From contig CAMBGS010000004.1 in NCBI GenBank assembly GCA_945866305.1, positions 1 to 47,982 of the forward strand: a stretch of 47,982 nt of DNA, in the 5' to 3' direction. The notes beneath the pieces are model-generated. The model was not told the origin of the DNA. It did not search any database and was given only the letters and a program-made list of their open reading frames with translations. Positions 1 through 8,884 of this stretch are shown piece by piece (within the stretch, counting starts at the first letter, position 1; the number at the start of each line of letters is the position of its first letter). Made by a program: the position numbers and the translations under genes. This stretch comes from Bifidobacterium breve. Lineage in GTDB: Bacteria; Actinomycetota; Actinomycetes; Nanopelagicales; Nanopelagicaceae.

Positions 1-465
1 TTTATTACGGTTACTGGAAACCGCGATGTATTGCGTGATGAGCACTTTGCCGTAATGAAGGATGGCGCAATAATGGCAAACTCTGGCCACTTCGATATTG
101 AAATTGATGTCGCTTGGCTAGAACAGAATTCAAAGAAAAAGAACGCCAAAATGCGTCATCAAACCGATGAATATGTACTTGCTGATGGACGCCGCTTGCT
201 ACTTCTTGCTGAGGGTAGATTGGTAAACCTAGGTGCTGCTGAAGGCCATCCAGCATCTGTAATGGACATGTCATTCTCAGATCAAGCTCTGACTGCAGAA
301 TATCTAGTTAAGGAAGCGAAGAATCTTGCAGCAGGAGTTCACAACGTTCCAACATATATCGATAAAGAAGTTGCCAGCCTGAAATTAATTTCAATGGGTG
401 GACGTATTGATACTTTAACTCCGGCACAAGATATGTACTTGAACTCTTGGGAGCACGGTAGCTAA
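1..465 (+). CDS. ahcY: S-adenosylhomocysteine hydrolase, C-terminal part (5' end outside window)
   Basis: This is the last ~154 residues of adenosylhomocysteinase, which splits S-adenosylhomocysteine into adenosine and homocysteine and so keeps SAM-dependent methylation running in the cytosol. The reading frame is open from base 1. The visible part has the conserved TGNRDV, EHF..MKDGAI and N-GHFD-E-D blocks of the NAD-binding domain, then AAGVHNVP and LKL..MG. The protein ends at ...LTPAQDMYLNSWEHGS and lacks the C-terminal KPDHYRY-type tail of most bacterial and eukaryotic enzymes. That short ending resembles archaeal and Thermotoga forms as I recall them. The stop codon overlaps the mtrA start (TAATG), so the two are probably co-transcribed. 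The family assignment is firm. Confidence 0.95.
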   Translation, partial: FITVTGNRDVLRDEHFAVMKDGAIMANSGHFDIEIDVAWLEQNSKKKNAKMRHQTDEYVLADGRRLLLLAEGRLVNLGAAEGHPASVMDMSFSDQALTAEYLVKEAKNLAAGVHNVPTYIDKEVASLKLISMGGRIDTLTPAQDMYLNSWEHGS

Positions 466-1151
466 TGACCTTAGTCATGGTCGTCGATGACGACCAGGAT
501 CTTGCGGAGATGCTCGGCATCGTTTTAACCGGTGCCGGCATCGACGTGGATCTAGTAAGTCGTGGCGATGAGGTCTTGGAGGTATTTAGAAATAATCCTC
601 CAGATCTTGTTCTTCTAGATGTAATGCTTCCCGGTTTAGATGGAATTGAAGTTTGCAAATTAATCCGCGCAGAATCAATGGTTCCAATCGTGATGCTCAG
701 CGCAAAAGGTGACACCCACGACATTGTCAAAGGCCTTGAAGCTGGGGCAGATGATTACATGGTTAAACCATTTCGTCACCCATCAGAACTCATCGCAAGA
801 ATTAGAACCCGATTACGTCGTACAAACGCAGATGTCTTGGGTTTATTAACTATTGGCGATCTCTCAATTGATGTGACCGCCCATGAAGTAAGTCGTGGCG
901 GAAAGAAGATTGCTCTCACTCGATTGGAATTCGATTTATTGGTCGCCCTAGCCAAAGAGCCAGGACGCGTCTTTACGCGCGATGCTTTACTCGGTGAAGT
1001 TTGGGGATACCGACATTCAACTGATACTCGTTTGGTAAATGTCCACGTTCAGCGTTTACGTTCAAAGGTAGAACATGACCCTGAGCATCCTGAAATCGTT
1101 ATGACGGTTCGTGGAGTTGGCTACAAAGCGGGAGTGATGGGCGGTTCCTAG
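465..1151 (+). CDS. mtrA: MtrA response regulator (OmpR/PhoB family)
   Basis: DNA-binding response regulator of the MtrAB system. In other actinobacteria MtrA controls cell-wall, division and osmotic-stress genes. The receiver domain (residues ~1-115) has the acidic pocket D8-D10, phospho-acceptor D52 (LLDVMLPG) and K101 (VKPF). The winged-helix domain (~130-225) ends with the typical VRGVGYK. Its 228 residues are normal for the family. The ATG overlaps the stop of the upstream ahcY gene, and the cognate kinase follows after one base. The identification rests on sequence and on synteny with mtrB, comF and secA. No SD is visible, so translational coupling to ahcY is likely. Confidence 0.93.
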   Translation: MTLVMVVDDDQDLAEMLGIVLTGAGIDVDLVSRGDEVLEVFRNNPPDLVLLDVMLPGLDGIEVCKLIRAESMVPIVMLSAKGDTHDIVKGLEAGADDYMVKPFRHPSELIARIRTRLRRTNADVLGLLTIGDLSIDVTAHEVSRGGKKIALTRLEFDLLVALAKEPGRVFTRDALLGEVWGYRHSTDTRLVNVHVQRLRSKVEHDPEHPEIVMTVRGVGYKAGVMGGS

Positions 1152-1152
1152 A

Positions 1153-2727
1153 ATGAACCGTATTTCAACAAAGCTGAGCAATTCGCTAGCGTCAAAGGTA
1201 ATTGTCTCCACAGTCCTACTTTCTCTTGGAGTCGTATGGCTAACTGGATCTGCGCTTTATTCACAACTCTCGGACGGAGTTAAAGAAGTAAATCTTGAAT
1301 CCTCACTTGCAGAGGCGAGATCCTCGTTTTTCAATGCGCAGTACCAATTCCTAATTAGAGAAAACGCCGAGAGTTCTGTCATTACAAAGGCAGTTCAAGA
1401 AATCATCATCTCCTCCACAGAGGTGAGTCTTGGTCAGGATAGAAAATCGCTCTTTTTAAGTAGATTCGGTACACCATTCAAATTTTCTTTGAAAGTAGAT
1501 CCACCTGATTACACGACATCCACTGATGATTTAGATATATCTTCTTTTCCCGATGAACTACGCGAAAGAGTTCGCGCCAGTGATTTAGTTGAATACCAAT
1601 ATATAAAAATGCGATACCAGGATCGCGAAGATACGAACGTCTTGGTTGCGGGTCGCAAAATAGCGATTCCAAAATCTGGAAATTATGAGATGTATTTGGT
1701 CTATTCTCTAAATAATCAGAATAGAACGCTTACGATAATTCAGAACGCACTGTTTCTTACCGGATTTGCTCTCATATTCTTGATTGGTTTAATTACCTGG
1801 TTAGTGGTGCGCCAAGTCGTAAGACCAGTTCGCGAAGCAGCAGCTATTGCACAGAAATTCACTCAAGGAGATTTCTCACAACGAATGAAGGTGGAGAGCT
1901 CCGATGAAATTGCGACACTTGGTACGGCATTTAACGATATGGCCCTTTCCCTCGAATCACAGATTTCACGTTTAGAGAATTTATCTCGTGTGCAGCAAAG
2001 ATTTGTTTCTGATGTCTCTCACGAACTCAGAACCCCATTAACTACTCTTCGAATGGCATCTGAAGTGATCTATAGCCAGAAAGATAGTTTCGATCCGACA
2101 ATTACACGAAGCTCAGAACTTCTCGTTGCTCAATTAGATCGATTTGAGAGGCTCTTGGAAGATCTGCTAGAAGTAAGCCGATTTGATGCCGAAGTTGCAG
2201 TATTAGAACCAGTGGATTTTGATCTGATCAGTTTGATAGAAAGATGTATCCAAGATGTTCGAGCCAGTGCGCATGATGACGTTATTTCTATAACGATTGA
2301 TCACTTGACTGCTCAGTTAATGATTAAGGCCGATATTAGGCGTGTGGAGCGCATTATGCGCAACTTACTTTCTAACGCCCTCGACCATGCGGAGGAAAAA
2401 CCAATCAATGTAACGGTAATTGCAACTCGTACTGAAGTTGCTGTTGGGGTTCGAGATTTTGGAACGGGTATTGAAGCTTCAGCGCTATCTCGTATTTTCG
2501 ATCGCTTTTGGAGAGCAGATCCTTCGCGAGCAAGAGTGCGTGGAGGAACCGGTCTAGGACTCTCGATCGCGCTAGAAGATGCACGCCTACACAATGGCGA
2601 ACTAGATGCTTGGGGAGCGCCCGGAGAAGGGGCACACTTCGTTCTTACCCTTCCGAGAATTGCTGGCGAACAAATTGGTGGCCGACCAATACGTCCACAA
2701 CCTGAAGATTATCCCCATGATATTTAA
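1153..2727 (+). CDS. mtrB: MtrB sensor histidine kinase
   Basis: Membrane histidine kinase partner of MtrA. There are two membrane spans (residues ~12-34 and ~198-220) enclosing a ~160-residue extracytoplasmic sensor region. A HAMP segment follows (~220-270), then a HisKA domain with SDVSHELRTPL (phospho-histidine H290), then a HATPase domain with N-box (NLLSNALDHA), G1 (DFGTGI) and G2 (GGTGLGLSIA). The 524 residues are close to mycobacterial MtrB. The start lies one base after the mtrA stop. In most actinobacteria the next gene is lpqB, a lipoprotein that modulates MtrB; here a ~40 bp gap leads straight to comF. Confidence 0.92.
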   Translation: MNRISTKLSNSLASKVIVSTVLLSLGVVWLTGSALYSQLSDGVKEVNLESSLAEARSSFFNAQYQFLIRENAESSVITKAVQEIIISSTEVSLGQDRKSLFLSRFGTPFKFSLKVDPPDYTTSTDDLDISSFPDELRERVRASDLVEYQYIKMRYQDREDTNVLVAGRKIAIPKSGNYEMYLVYSLNNQNRTLTIIQNALFLTGFALIFLIGLITWLVVRQVVRPVREAAAIAQKFTQGDFSQRMKVESSDEIATLGTAFNDMALSLESQISRLENLSRVQQRFVSDVSHELRTPLTTLRMASEVIYSQKDSFDPTITRSSELLVAQLDRFERLLEDLLEVSRFDAEVAVLEPVDFDLISLIERCIQDVRASAHDDVISITIDHLTAQLMIKADIRRVERIMRNLLSNALDHAEEKPINVTVIATRTEVAVGVRDFGTGIEASALSRIFDRFWRADPSRARVRGGTGLGLSIALEDARLHNGELDAWGAPGEGAHFVLTLPRIAGEQIGGRPIRPQPEDYPHDI

Positions 2728-2767
2728 TTAGCCTTTTAAGAAAAATTGGGCGATAGAGAATCGCACC

Positions 2768-3424
2768 ATGAAGAGCCTTGCAGAATTAATCTTTCCATCA
2801 AGATGTATTAGTTGTTCACAACTTGGTATATCTATCTGTTCGATTTGTAGAAAGAATTGGCATCCACATATTTACAAACGTAGTTTAAAAGTTTTAGGTT
2901 ACGACTATCCAGTGATTTCATCAATTGAGTATTCTCCCATCGCTTCACGAGTCTTGATGAGATCAAAAGAGTCAAACCATATCGCCGCCGATCAATTACT
3001 TATAAAAGCTATAACTCATTCTCTGCAATATTTCTTGAAAAACTATGGATCTGGAGATTTGGTAGCAATTCCGTCGCGCAACTCTGCCACAAGAAAAAGA
3101 GGGCGAAACTTTATGCAAGAAATAACCAGATCTGTTGCAAATATTGAATCTTTGGAATATCAAGAGATATTGCAGCATAAGCGGGCGGTACGAGACCAAT
3201 CTCAGTTAAATTCACAGCAACGATTGAGCAATGTTGCAGGGGCTTTTTCTGCTAAAACAAATTTGGCCGCGGCGGCAGGTCGGGGGAATACAGAGCCGCT
3301 GATTATTGTTGATGATCTAGTAACCACTGGGGCAACCCTTGCGGAGGCTATACGGGCCTTACGTACAGCAGGTTTTACGGTAATTGGCGCGGTAACAGGC
3401 GCCGTCGCTAACCCTTACGATTAG
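2768..3424 (+). CDS. ComF-family phosphoribosyltransferase-like protein
   Basis: ComF-type protein of 218 residues. The N-terminus has a four-cysteine putative zinc knuckle (C-x2-C at residues ~13-16 and again ~23-26, followed by KNWHP). The C-terminal half is a PRTase fold with the PRPP-binding loop IIVDDLVTTGATLAE. In naturally competent bacteria ComF acts in the cytosol in uptake of transforming DNA, but many non-competent bacteria carry it and no substrate is known. No SD is evident before the ATG. Its place between mtrB and secA matches the actinobacterial order once lpqB and hpf are removed. Confidence 0.85.
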   Translation: MKSLAELIFPSRCISCSQLGISICSICRKNWHPHIYKRSLKVLGYDYPVISSIEYSPIASRVLMRSKESNHIAADQLLIKAITHSLQYFLKNYGSGDLVAIPSRNSATRKRGRNFMQEITRSVANIESLEYQEILQHKRAVRDQSQLNSQQRLSNVAGAFSAKTNLAAAAGRGNTEPLIIVDDLVTTGATLAEAIRALRTAGFTVIGAVTGAVANPYD

Positions 3425-3451
3425 GGGGTAGTTTTTCGAAAGGGTATATAA

Positions 3452-6124
3452 ATGGCAAAGATTTTTGATCGCATCATGCGGGCGGGCGAAGGAAAAATCC
3501 TTCGTGATCTCAGCAAAGTTGTGGATCAAGTCAACTCATTTGAGTCTGCCATCTCCCCGCTGGGCGACGCTGAATTGCGTGGCAAAACTGATGAGTTTAA
3601 ATCTCGATTCACCGCTGGAGAATCTCTAGATGACCTGCTTCCAGAAGCATTTGCTGTAGTTCGCGAAGCGGCAAAGCGCACGCTCGGTCAGCGTCACTAT
3701 GACGTACAAATCATGGGCGGTGCAGCTATGCATCGCGGCAATATTGCGGAAATGCGCACCGGTGAAGGCAAGACCTTAGTTGCAACACTTCCTTCTTATC
3801 TAAATGCGCTAGCTGGACGTGGAGTTCACGTAGTAACGGTCAACGATTATCTGGCAGAACGCGATAGCGAATGGATGGGTCGAATCCATCGCTTCCTCGG
3901 ATTATCAGTCGGTGTGATCGTAAATAGCATGACTCCCACAGAACGTCGTGCTGCATATAACTCGGATATTACATATGGAACCAATAATGAATTCGGATTT
4001 GATTATCTTCGCGACAACATGGCTTGGTCGCTACAAGATTGTGTTCAACGTGATCACTTCTTCGCAGTAGTAGATGAAGTTGACTCAATTCTTATCGATG
4101 AAGCACGTACGCCTTTAATCATTAGCGGACCGGCAGACAAGGCAACAAAGTGGTACGTCGAATTTGCTAACATCTCAGAGAAATTACAGCGCGATACTCA
4201 TTACGAAGTTGATGAGAAAAAGAAGACAATCGGAATTCTAGAAGATGGCGTTACCAAGGTAGAACAGCTTCTAAAGATTGAAAACCTATATGAAGCCGCT
4301 AATACGACTCTAATTGGCTACCTAAATAACTCGGTACGCGCAAAGGAGTTGTTTAAGCGCGATAAAGACTATGTTGTAATGAATGGTGAATTGTTAATCG
4401 TCGACGAGCATACAGGTCGCATGCTCGCTGGACGCCGCTATAGCGATGGTCTACATCAGGCCCTGGAAGCTAAAGAACGCATTGACATTAAAGATGAAAA
4501 CCAAACTCTTGCAACAATAACGCTGCAGAACTATTTCCGACTCTACGAAACGATTTCGGGTATGACTGGTACAGCAATGACTGAAGCATCTGAATTTCAT
4601 CAGATCTACAGACTCGGCGTTGTTCCGATTCCAACAAATCGTCCAATGCAACGAATTGACCAAGCAGATTTAGTTTACAAAAGTGAATTGGGTAAATTTA
4701 TGGCAGTCACAAAAGACATTGTGGAACGCCATCGTAAAGGTCAACCAGTTCTAGTCGGTACCGTCTCTGTTGAAAAATCGGAAGAACTTTCTGCCCTCTT
4801 GAAAAAATCAGGTATTCCTCACGAAGTTCTTAATGCGAAGCACCACGAGCGCGAAGCATCGATCATTGCACGTGCTGGCGTAAGCGGCGCAGTAACTGTC
4901 GCTACAAATATGGCAGGACGCGGTACTGACATCATGCTCGGTGGTAATCCAGAATTTATGGCCGACTTTGAACTTCAACGTCGAGGGCTATCACCAGTTG
5001 ATAACGCCGCTGAATATGAAGCAGCTTGGCCAGAAGAAATTGCTAAGCAGAAAGCAGCGGTTGCTAAAGGCCACGAAGAAGTTGTTTCTCTTGGTGGTTT
5101 ATATGTGCTCGGCACCGAGCGTCACGAATCACGCCGTATCGATAATCAGTTACGTGGACGTTCTGGCCGCCAAGGTGATCCTGGCGAATCACGCTTCTAT
5201 CTCTCCCTGCAAGATGAGTTAATGCGTCGCTTCAACTCTGGTCTAGTAGAACGCTTCCTATCTGCAGCAGGTCTTCCAGATGATGAGCCAATTGAGTCAA
5301 AGATGGTCAGTAATGCAATTCGTTCGGCGCAGACCCAAGTGGAAGCACAGAACTTCGAAATTCGTAAGAATGTTTTGAAATATGACGATGTTATGAACCG
5401 GCAGCGTGAAGTAATTTATGGAGAACGACGTCTAGTACTTGAAGGCGAAGACATCTCGCAGCAGGTTCAGACATTTGTTGCAGATACTTTGGTGGCATAT
5501 GTCAACGCTGAAACTACACAGGGCTTTGGCGAAGATTGGGATCTAGACCGTTTGTGGCAAGCGCTCAAATTGGTTTATCCAATTTCATTTACCCCAGATG
5601 AGTTGATCGCAAAGGTTGGATCTAGTTCGGCAATTGATGCAGATTATTTATCACAACAGATTTTAGAAGATGCAACTGCCGCATTTGAAAAACGTCAAGC
5701 CGATCTTGGTCCAGAAGTAATGCGCGAGCTTGAACGAAAAGTTTTGCTTTCAGTATTAGATCGCAAATGGCGTGAACATCTTTACGAAATGGATTATCTG
5801 CAAGAAGGAATAGGCCTGCGTGCAATGGCGCAACGTGACCCATTGGTCGAATACCAACGTGAAGGCTACGAACTCTTCGCCGCAATGATGGATGGAATCA
5901 AGGAAGAGCTTGCGAGCCTGGTATTTAATGTAGAAGTTACGGTCGAAGGTGACGGTTCACAGGTAAAGGCTGCCGGTATCACTGAAAAGCCATCAGATGC
6001 GACGGGCTTGCAATACACAGCGAGTGACGAATCTGGTATTTCCACTAAGGGTGAAGTCTCACGCAACAGCCAATGTCCTTGCGGTTCTGGCAAAAAATAT
6101 AAGCGTTGCCATGGTGGCGCTTAA
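3452..6124 (+). CDS. secA: SecA preprotein translocase ATPase
   Basis: ATPase motor that drives secretory proteins through SecYEG. It is full length (890 aa). Walker A is MRTGEGKT (101-108), the Walker B/DEAD region is [12 protein letters not shown] (~208-219), the preprotein cross-linking domain follows, and the helicase motif [14 protein letters not shown] and [13 protein letters not shown] are intact. The C-terminal SEC-C zinc motif is present (C875, C877, C886, H887), preceded by a short linker. It is housekeeping in sequence and corresponds to SecA1 of two-SecA actinobacteria. The last four bases overlap the last four of the convergent gene at 6121. Confidence 0.97.
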   Translation: MAKIFDRIMRAGEGKILRDLSKVVDQVNSFESAISPLGDAELRGKTDEFKSRFTAGESLDDLLPEAFAVVREAAKRTLGQRHYDVQIMGGAAMHRGNIAEMRTGEGKTLVATLPSYLNALAGRGVHVVTVNDYLAERDSEWMGRIHRFLGLSVGVIVNSMTPTERRAAYNSDITYGTNNEFGFDYLRDNMAWSLQDCVQRDHFFAVVDEVDSILIDEARTPLIISGPADKATKWYVEFANISEKLQRDTHYEVDEKKKTIGILEDGVTKVEQLLKIENLYEAANTTLIGYLNNSVRAKELFKRDKDYVVMNGELLIVDEHTGRMLAGRRYSDGLHQALEAKERIDIKDENQTLATITLQNYFRLYETISGMTGTAMTEASEFHQIYRLGVVPIPTNRPMQRIDQADLVYKSELGKFMAVTKDIVERHRKGQPVLVGTVSVEKSEELSALLKKSGIPHEVLNAKHHEREASIIARAGVSGAVTVATNMAGRGTDIMLGGNPEFMADFELQRRGLSPVDNAAEYEAAWPEEIAKQKAAVAKGHEEVVSLGGLYVLGTERHESRRIDNQLRGRSGRQGDPGESRFYLSLQDELMRRFNSGLVERFLSAAGLPDDEPIESKMVSNAIRSAQTQVEAQNFEIRKNVLKYDDVMNRQREVIYGERRLVLEGEDISQQVQTFVADTLVAYVNAETTQGFGEDWDLDRLWQALKLVYPISFTPDELIAKVGSSSAIDADYLSQQILEDATAAFEKRQADLGPEVMRELERKVLLSVLDRKWREHLYEMDYLQEGIGLRAMAQRDPLVEYQREGYELFAAMMDGIKEELASLVFNVEVTVEGDGSQVKAAGITEKPSDATGLQYTASDESGISTKGEVSRNSQCPCGSGKKYKRCHGGA

Positions 6125-6660
6125 ATTAATTGTAGTTCAGTGCATAACCATCTCTGATCTACACCTTCAAAACGAATAACCATTACTCGTAGTCGGTCAC
6201 CAAAACGCACGGTAACCGTTGATTCGCAAATACCATCTAACGGCTCGCATTGATGGATACTTCGAATTCGGCCGATCTCCTTCTGGCTTCCAACTTGCAT
6301 TAACAATTGCATATAAATCTGTCGGTGGCATTTAGAAATTAACTGCGCTGGTTGGCGACGTCCAGCCCAAATTTCAACAACGCTAATTGCAAATTTCATC
6401 GTCCAAGTGTGAATTTCGGGCAGTTCAGTTGCCGAAGTAGGTACAGGCTCAAAACCGGGTTCAAACTCTTCGCCAAAAGTACTTGGTACCAGATAGAGCT
6501 TGGCGCGCTGTTCCGGAAGTTTTTCACTTTTTCGATTCGCTGCTAGCTCTGATAGTGAATAGAGATCTAATTGTGGATGGCTCCACATTGCTGGATCTTC
6601 GTTGCTAGAAACCAACTCTAAGGTGCGAATTTGGGTGTGTGCTTTAAATTTTATATCCAT
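6121..6660 (-). CDS. Rv3235-like conserved actinobacterial protein (DUF6459-type)
   Basis: Function unknown. The C-terminal ~90 residues (from [20 protein letters not shown] onward) resemble the Rv3235 family, which sits beside secA in mycobacteria and other actinobacteria. No catalytic motif, signal peptide or membrane span is visible. I prefer the ATG at 6660, which has a good AAGGTG Shine-Dalgarno eight bases upstream. A GTG at 6702 would add 14 residues but has no ribosome site. The gene is convergent with secA and their stop codons overlap, so no terminator fits between them. The family call relies on remembered synteny and the WAGRR...QL pattern. Confidence 0.7.
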   Translation of the reverse strand: MDIKFKAHTQIRTLELVSSNEDPAMWSHPQLDLYSLSELAANRKSEKLPEQRAKLYLVPSTFGEEFEPGFEPVPTSATELPEIHTWTMKFAISVVEIWAGRRQPAQLISKCHRQIYMQLLMQVGSQKEIGRIRSIHQCEPLDGICESTVTVRFGDRLRVMVIRFEGVDQRWLCTELQLI

Positions 6661-6784
6661 AGCCGCACCTTCAACCCAAATAGGGAAATTCTCGTCCTTC
6701 ACTTGGAGGATAAATTCTCATCCGAAAGGTTGACTGTGGAAAGGCCCTAAGAAAATAGTTGTCTATGGAATTTAGTACTCCACT

Positions 6785-7384
6785 ATGAATAAAACTGATA
6801 AAGCCGCTCAGACACGATTAGTCGTTGCAGTATCTCTTTTCGCCGCTGCAGTTATCTCTGCAATGGCCCTGACTGCTCTGGGAAATCAAAGTGATACTTA
6901 TTGGAGTGCCAGAAATTCACTAATCCCTGGGGTACAAATTTCAGAAAGCGATCTAGAAGAAGTTGATGTTTCTCTGGGAGAGGTGAACGGTCGCTACTTA
7001 TCGATTGATGTAATGGCTGCAGGCGCGTACGTTCTGCGCGCAATACAGAAAGGTGAGTTGATTGCTATCAGTTCAGTAAGTGACACTCCAAGCTCTATAA
7101 AATCGGGGCAAGTTCCAATTTCTATTCGCAGCAGTGATCTGCCAGATGACATCGAGTTAGGCGAATCAATCAATATCTATTGGGTGAAAGAGGCGATAGG
7201 AATTGAGAAACCTTTAACTCCCGAGCTGGTGATCTCGGGAGCTTTCCTGAACTCAATCAATAGAAAAGCTAGTAATTTTGGCAGCGATATTTCGCTAACA
7301 GTCTCAGTAGAAAATAGTGAAATCTTTGAATTGCTACGCGCCACCGCGTCGGGACGACTAGTAATTGTTCGATCTAATGGATGA
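6785..7384 (+). CDS. SAF-domain membrane-anchored protein (CpaB/FlgA-like fold)
   Basis: 199-residue protein with one N-terminal span (~12-33). A SAF-like domain follows: SLIPGVQISESDLEEVDVSLGE, then Y.L.AIQKGELI, residues ~45-95, then a beta-rich tail. SAF proteins of this architecture next to a ParA/CpaE-like gene occur in Flp/Tad pilus loci (RcpC/CpaB), where they act in the cell envelope. No prepilin, secretin or TadA ATPase gene lies in this window, so a pilus role is only a possibility. The next gene starts inside the final codons, which indicates translational coupling. No SD is visible. Confidence 0.6.
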   Translation: MNKTDKAAQTRLVVAVSLFAAAVISAMALTALGNQSDTYWSARNSLIPGVQISESDLEEVDVSLGEVNGRYLSIDVMAAGAYVLRAIQKGELIAISSVSDTPSSIKSGQVPISIRSSDLPDDIELGESINIYWVKEAIGIEKPLTPELVISGAFLNSINRKASNFGSDISLTVSVENSEIFELLRATASGRLVIVRSNG

Positions 7385-8462
7385 TCCGGTACAACCAAAG
7401 GTCATAACTGCGATTGCTGATGCTGATTTCGAGGGAATGGTTTCAAGCGCGCTCTTTGAAAGCGGTTGGAGCGTAATTGCAAGACCGCTAGATTTTGGGA
7501 ATCTGGAGATATGCCTCAAAGAGGAATCAGCCACAAATGTTCTAGTTATCTATTCCGTTGATATGCCAGGGTTTAGCGATGCGCAGCTAAAGAAACTCGT
7601 CCGAGGCAATATCTCATTCCTTGGATTCGCAGATGCATTGGGTTCATCTCGTGGGTGCAGTGATATCTGCTCGCGCCCAAGCGATGCTGAAGAACTGTTG
7701 GCATATATCCGGGGGAATATTCGTTCACCACTTTTGCGCGCCCCACTACTGCAAAAAAAGTTGAACTTAAAGGCGAAGATAATCGCGATCGGCTCGGCTG
7801 GAAACTACACAGGTGCAACCACCTTGGCGCTAAATTTGGCGCAAGAGTTGGCCTTGTTAAACAAGAAAAGTTTGCTGATTGACGCCAACTTCTCATCCCC
7901 AGCAATAGCAACGCTTTTAGATCTGCGAAACATTTCAGAGGAAGACCATTGGCGCGATCTTTCTGATAATTTATCAGTTGCCGAAATCACCCAAAAAAAC
8001 ATTGCGAATTTTTCAGCGCGAGCGATAGAAGCGGCTGCGCACTTTGATTGCATAATTATTGATCTGGGTTCTCTACAAAACATTGTGAGCGACCTTTCTG
8101 ATCGCAGATGGACATCGCAGGTTAAGATCTGGGCAAGTCATTTTGCTAACGAATTATTTATTTCATCGGGTGCAGACATACTTCAGAGCGCCCGCTTGAG
8201 TAAACTTTGCGTCGAACTCTTTGAGGTTAAGCTATCAGCTCATATTTCTATTTTTGTTAAACCTTCAGAATCTTCCACAAAAAAGGAAAATGCTCGCCTC
8301 TTGAGTTTCCAACCCTTATCCCCAAAACAAGTGCTCTATCTTCCATTCGATTCGCGGCTTTGTTCAGCCGCGCGTAAAGAACGGACAACACTCTCTGAGA
8401 TAAACGAAAAAGCGCCTCTTCGCAAGGCGATCGCGCGGGTCGCTTTACAAATTACGGGCTAA
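7377..8462 (+). CDS. CpaE/ParA-like P-loop family protein with degenerate Walker A
   Basis: 361 residues. The N-terminal ~125 residues resemble a divergent receiver-like region, as in CpaE. The rest follows the ParA/MinD layout: a strand, a glycine-rich loop, NLAQELALLNKKSLLIDAN as the A' region, and FDCIIIDLGS as Walker B. The loop reads GSAGNYTGATT, so the catalytic lysine expected in GKT is replaced by alanine. The start chosen is the ATG at 7377 inside the end of the upstream gene; a TTG at 7365 is possible but unlikely. It may have lost ATPase activity and kept a scaffolding or localisation role with the SAF protein. That role is inferred. Confidence 0.6.
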   Translation: MDDPVQPKVITAIADADFEGMVSSALFESGWSVIARPLDFGNLEICLKEESATNVLVIYSVDMPGFSDAQLKKLVRGNISFLGFADALGSSRGCSDICSRPSDAEELLAYIRGNIRSPLLRAPLLQKKLNLKAKIIAIGSAGNYTGATTLALNLAQELALLNKKSLLIDANFSSPAIATLLDLRNISEEDHWRDLSDNLSVAEITQKNIANFSARAIEAAAHFDCIIIDLGSLQNIVSDLSDRRWTSQVKIWASHFANELFISSGADILQSARLSKLCVELFEVKLSAHISIFVKPSESSTKKENARLLSFQPLSPKQVLYLPFDSRLCSAARKERTTLSEINEKAPLRKAIARVALQITG

Positions 8463-8473
8463 GCCACATTTCT

Positions 8474-8479
8474 TATACT
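8474..8479 (+). promoter_or_regulatory. Putative -10 element (TATACT) of a near-leaderless transcript
   Basis: TATACT matches the -10 consensus in five of six positions and ends nine bases before the ATG at 8489. The predicted transcript start falls two or three bases before the start codon. No Shine-Dalgarno is present and no clear -35 is seen at the right spacing. Confidence 0.45.
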
Positions 8480-8488
8480 CTTGGCGTC

Positions 8489-8881
8489 ATGCGCGGGTAT
8501 TTACCAGTTACAGCAGAGGAGATTTCTACTTTCCTCAGCAGTGGAACAATGGAATGCGGACCACTTTATGCGCCCACTATAAAATTCTTGACCGCCAATA
8601 ACGATTTGGATGATGAGCAAGGCGAGTACATGCTTTCAATGCTTGCCGCGGATGAAGCTATAGAAATGCGTGAAGAATCTACTGGTCCGGGATTTATTTT
8701 GGCCTTAGAAATTACTGACCCACAGATCGCTGAACACGGTGAAAACTTTGTTAACTTGAAAGAGAATGGCCGCTGGGAAGATGTGCAGTGCGCTTTTCTT
8801 GTTTCTCCAGATGGTGAAGAGCTAACTTGGTTTGCAACTCAAGAGATTTCTGCTGCGATTTCACAATGGATTAAGGGCTAG
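8489..8881 (+). CDS. Conserved actinobacterial small protein (DUF6912-like)
   Basis: 130-residue soluble acidic protein of unknown function. It starts MRGYLPVT..., has a middle alanine/glutamate-rich helix (LSMLAADEAIEMR), and ends in a segment that ends SQWIKG. The M-R-x-Y-x-P-x-T opening and overall size recall the DUF6912 family of actinobacteria; this is a recollection and not a search result. No signal peptide, membrane span or metal-binding motif is present. It lies three bases upstream of the pdtaS-like kinase gene on the same strand, so the two are probably one transcript. Translation looks leaderless. Confidence 0.6.
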   Translation: MRGYLPVTAEEISTFLSSGTMECGPLYAPTIKFLTANNDLDDEQGEYMLSMLAADEAIEMREESTGPGFILALEITDPQIAEHGENFVNLKENGRWEDVQCAFLVSPDGEELTWFATQEISAAISQWIKG

Positions 8882-8884
8882 CCG

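Noticed and set aside
308-730. 140-residue minus-strand frame over ahcY and mtrA
   Set aside because: It is a shadow of two conserved genes with no independent support.
6785-8462. Complete Tad/Flp pilus locus
   Set aside because: Only SAF and CpaE-like genes are present; no pilin, secretin, TadA, TadB or prepilin peptidase gene is seen.
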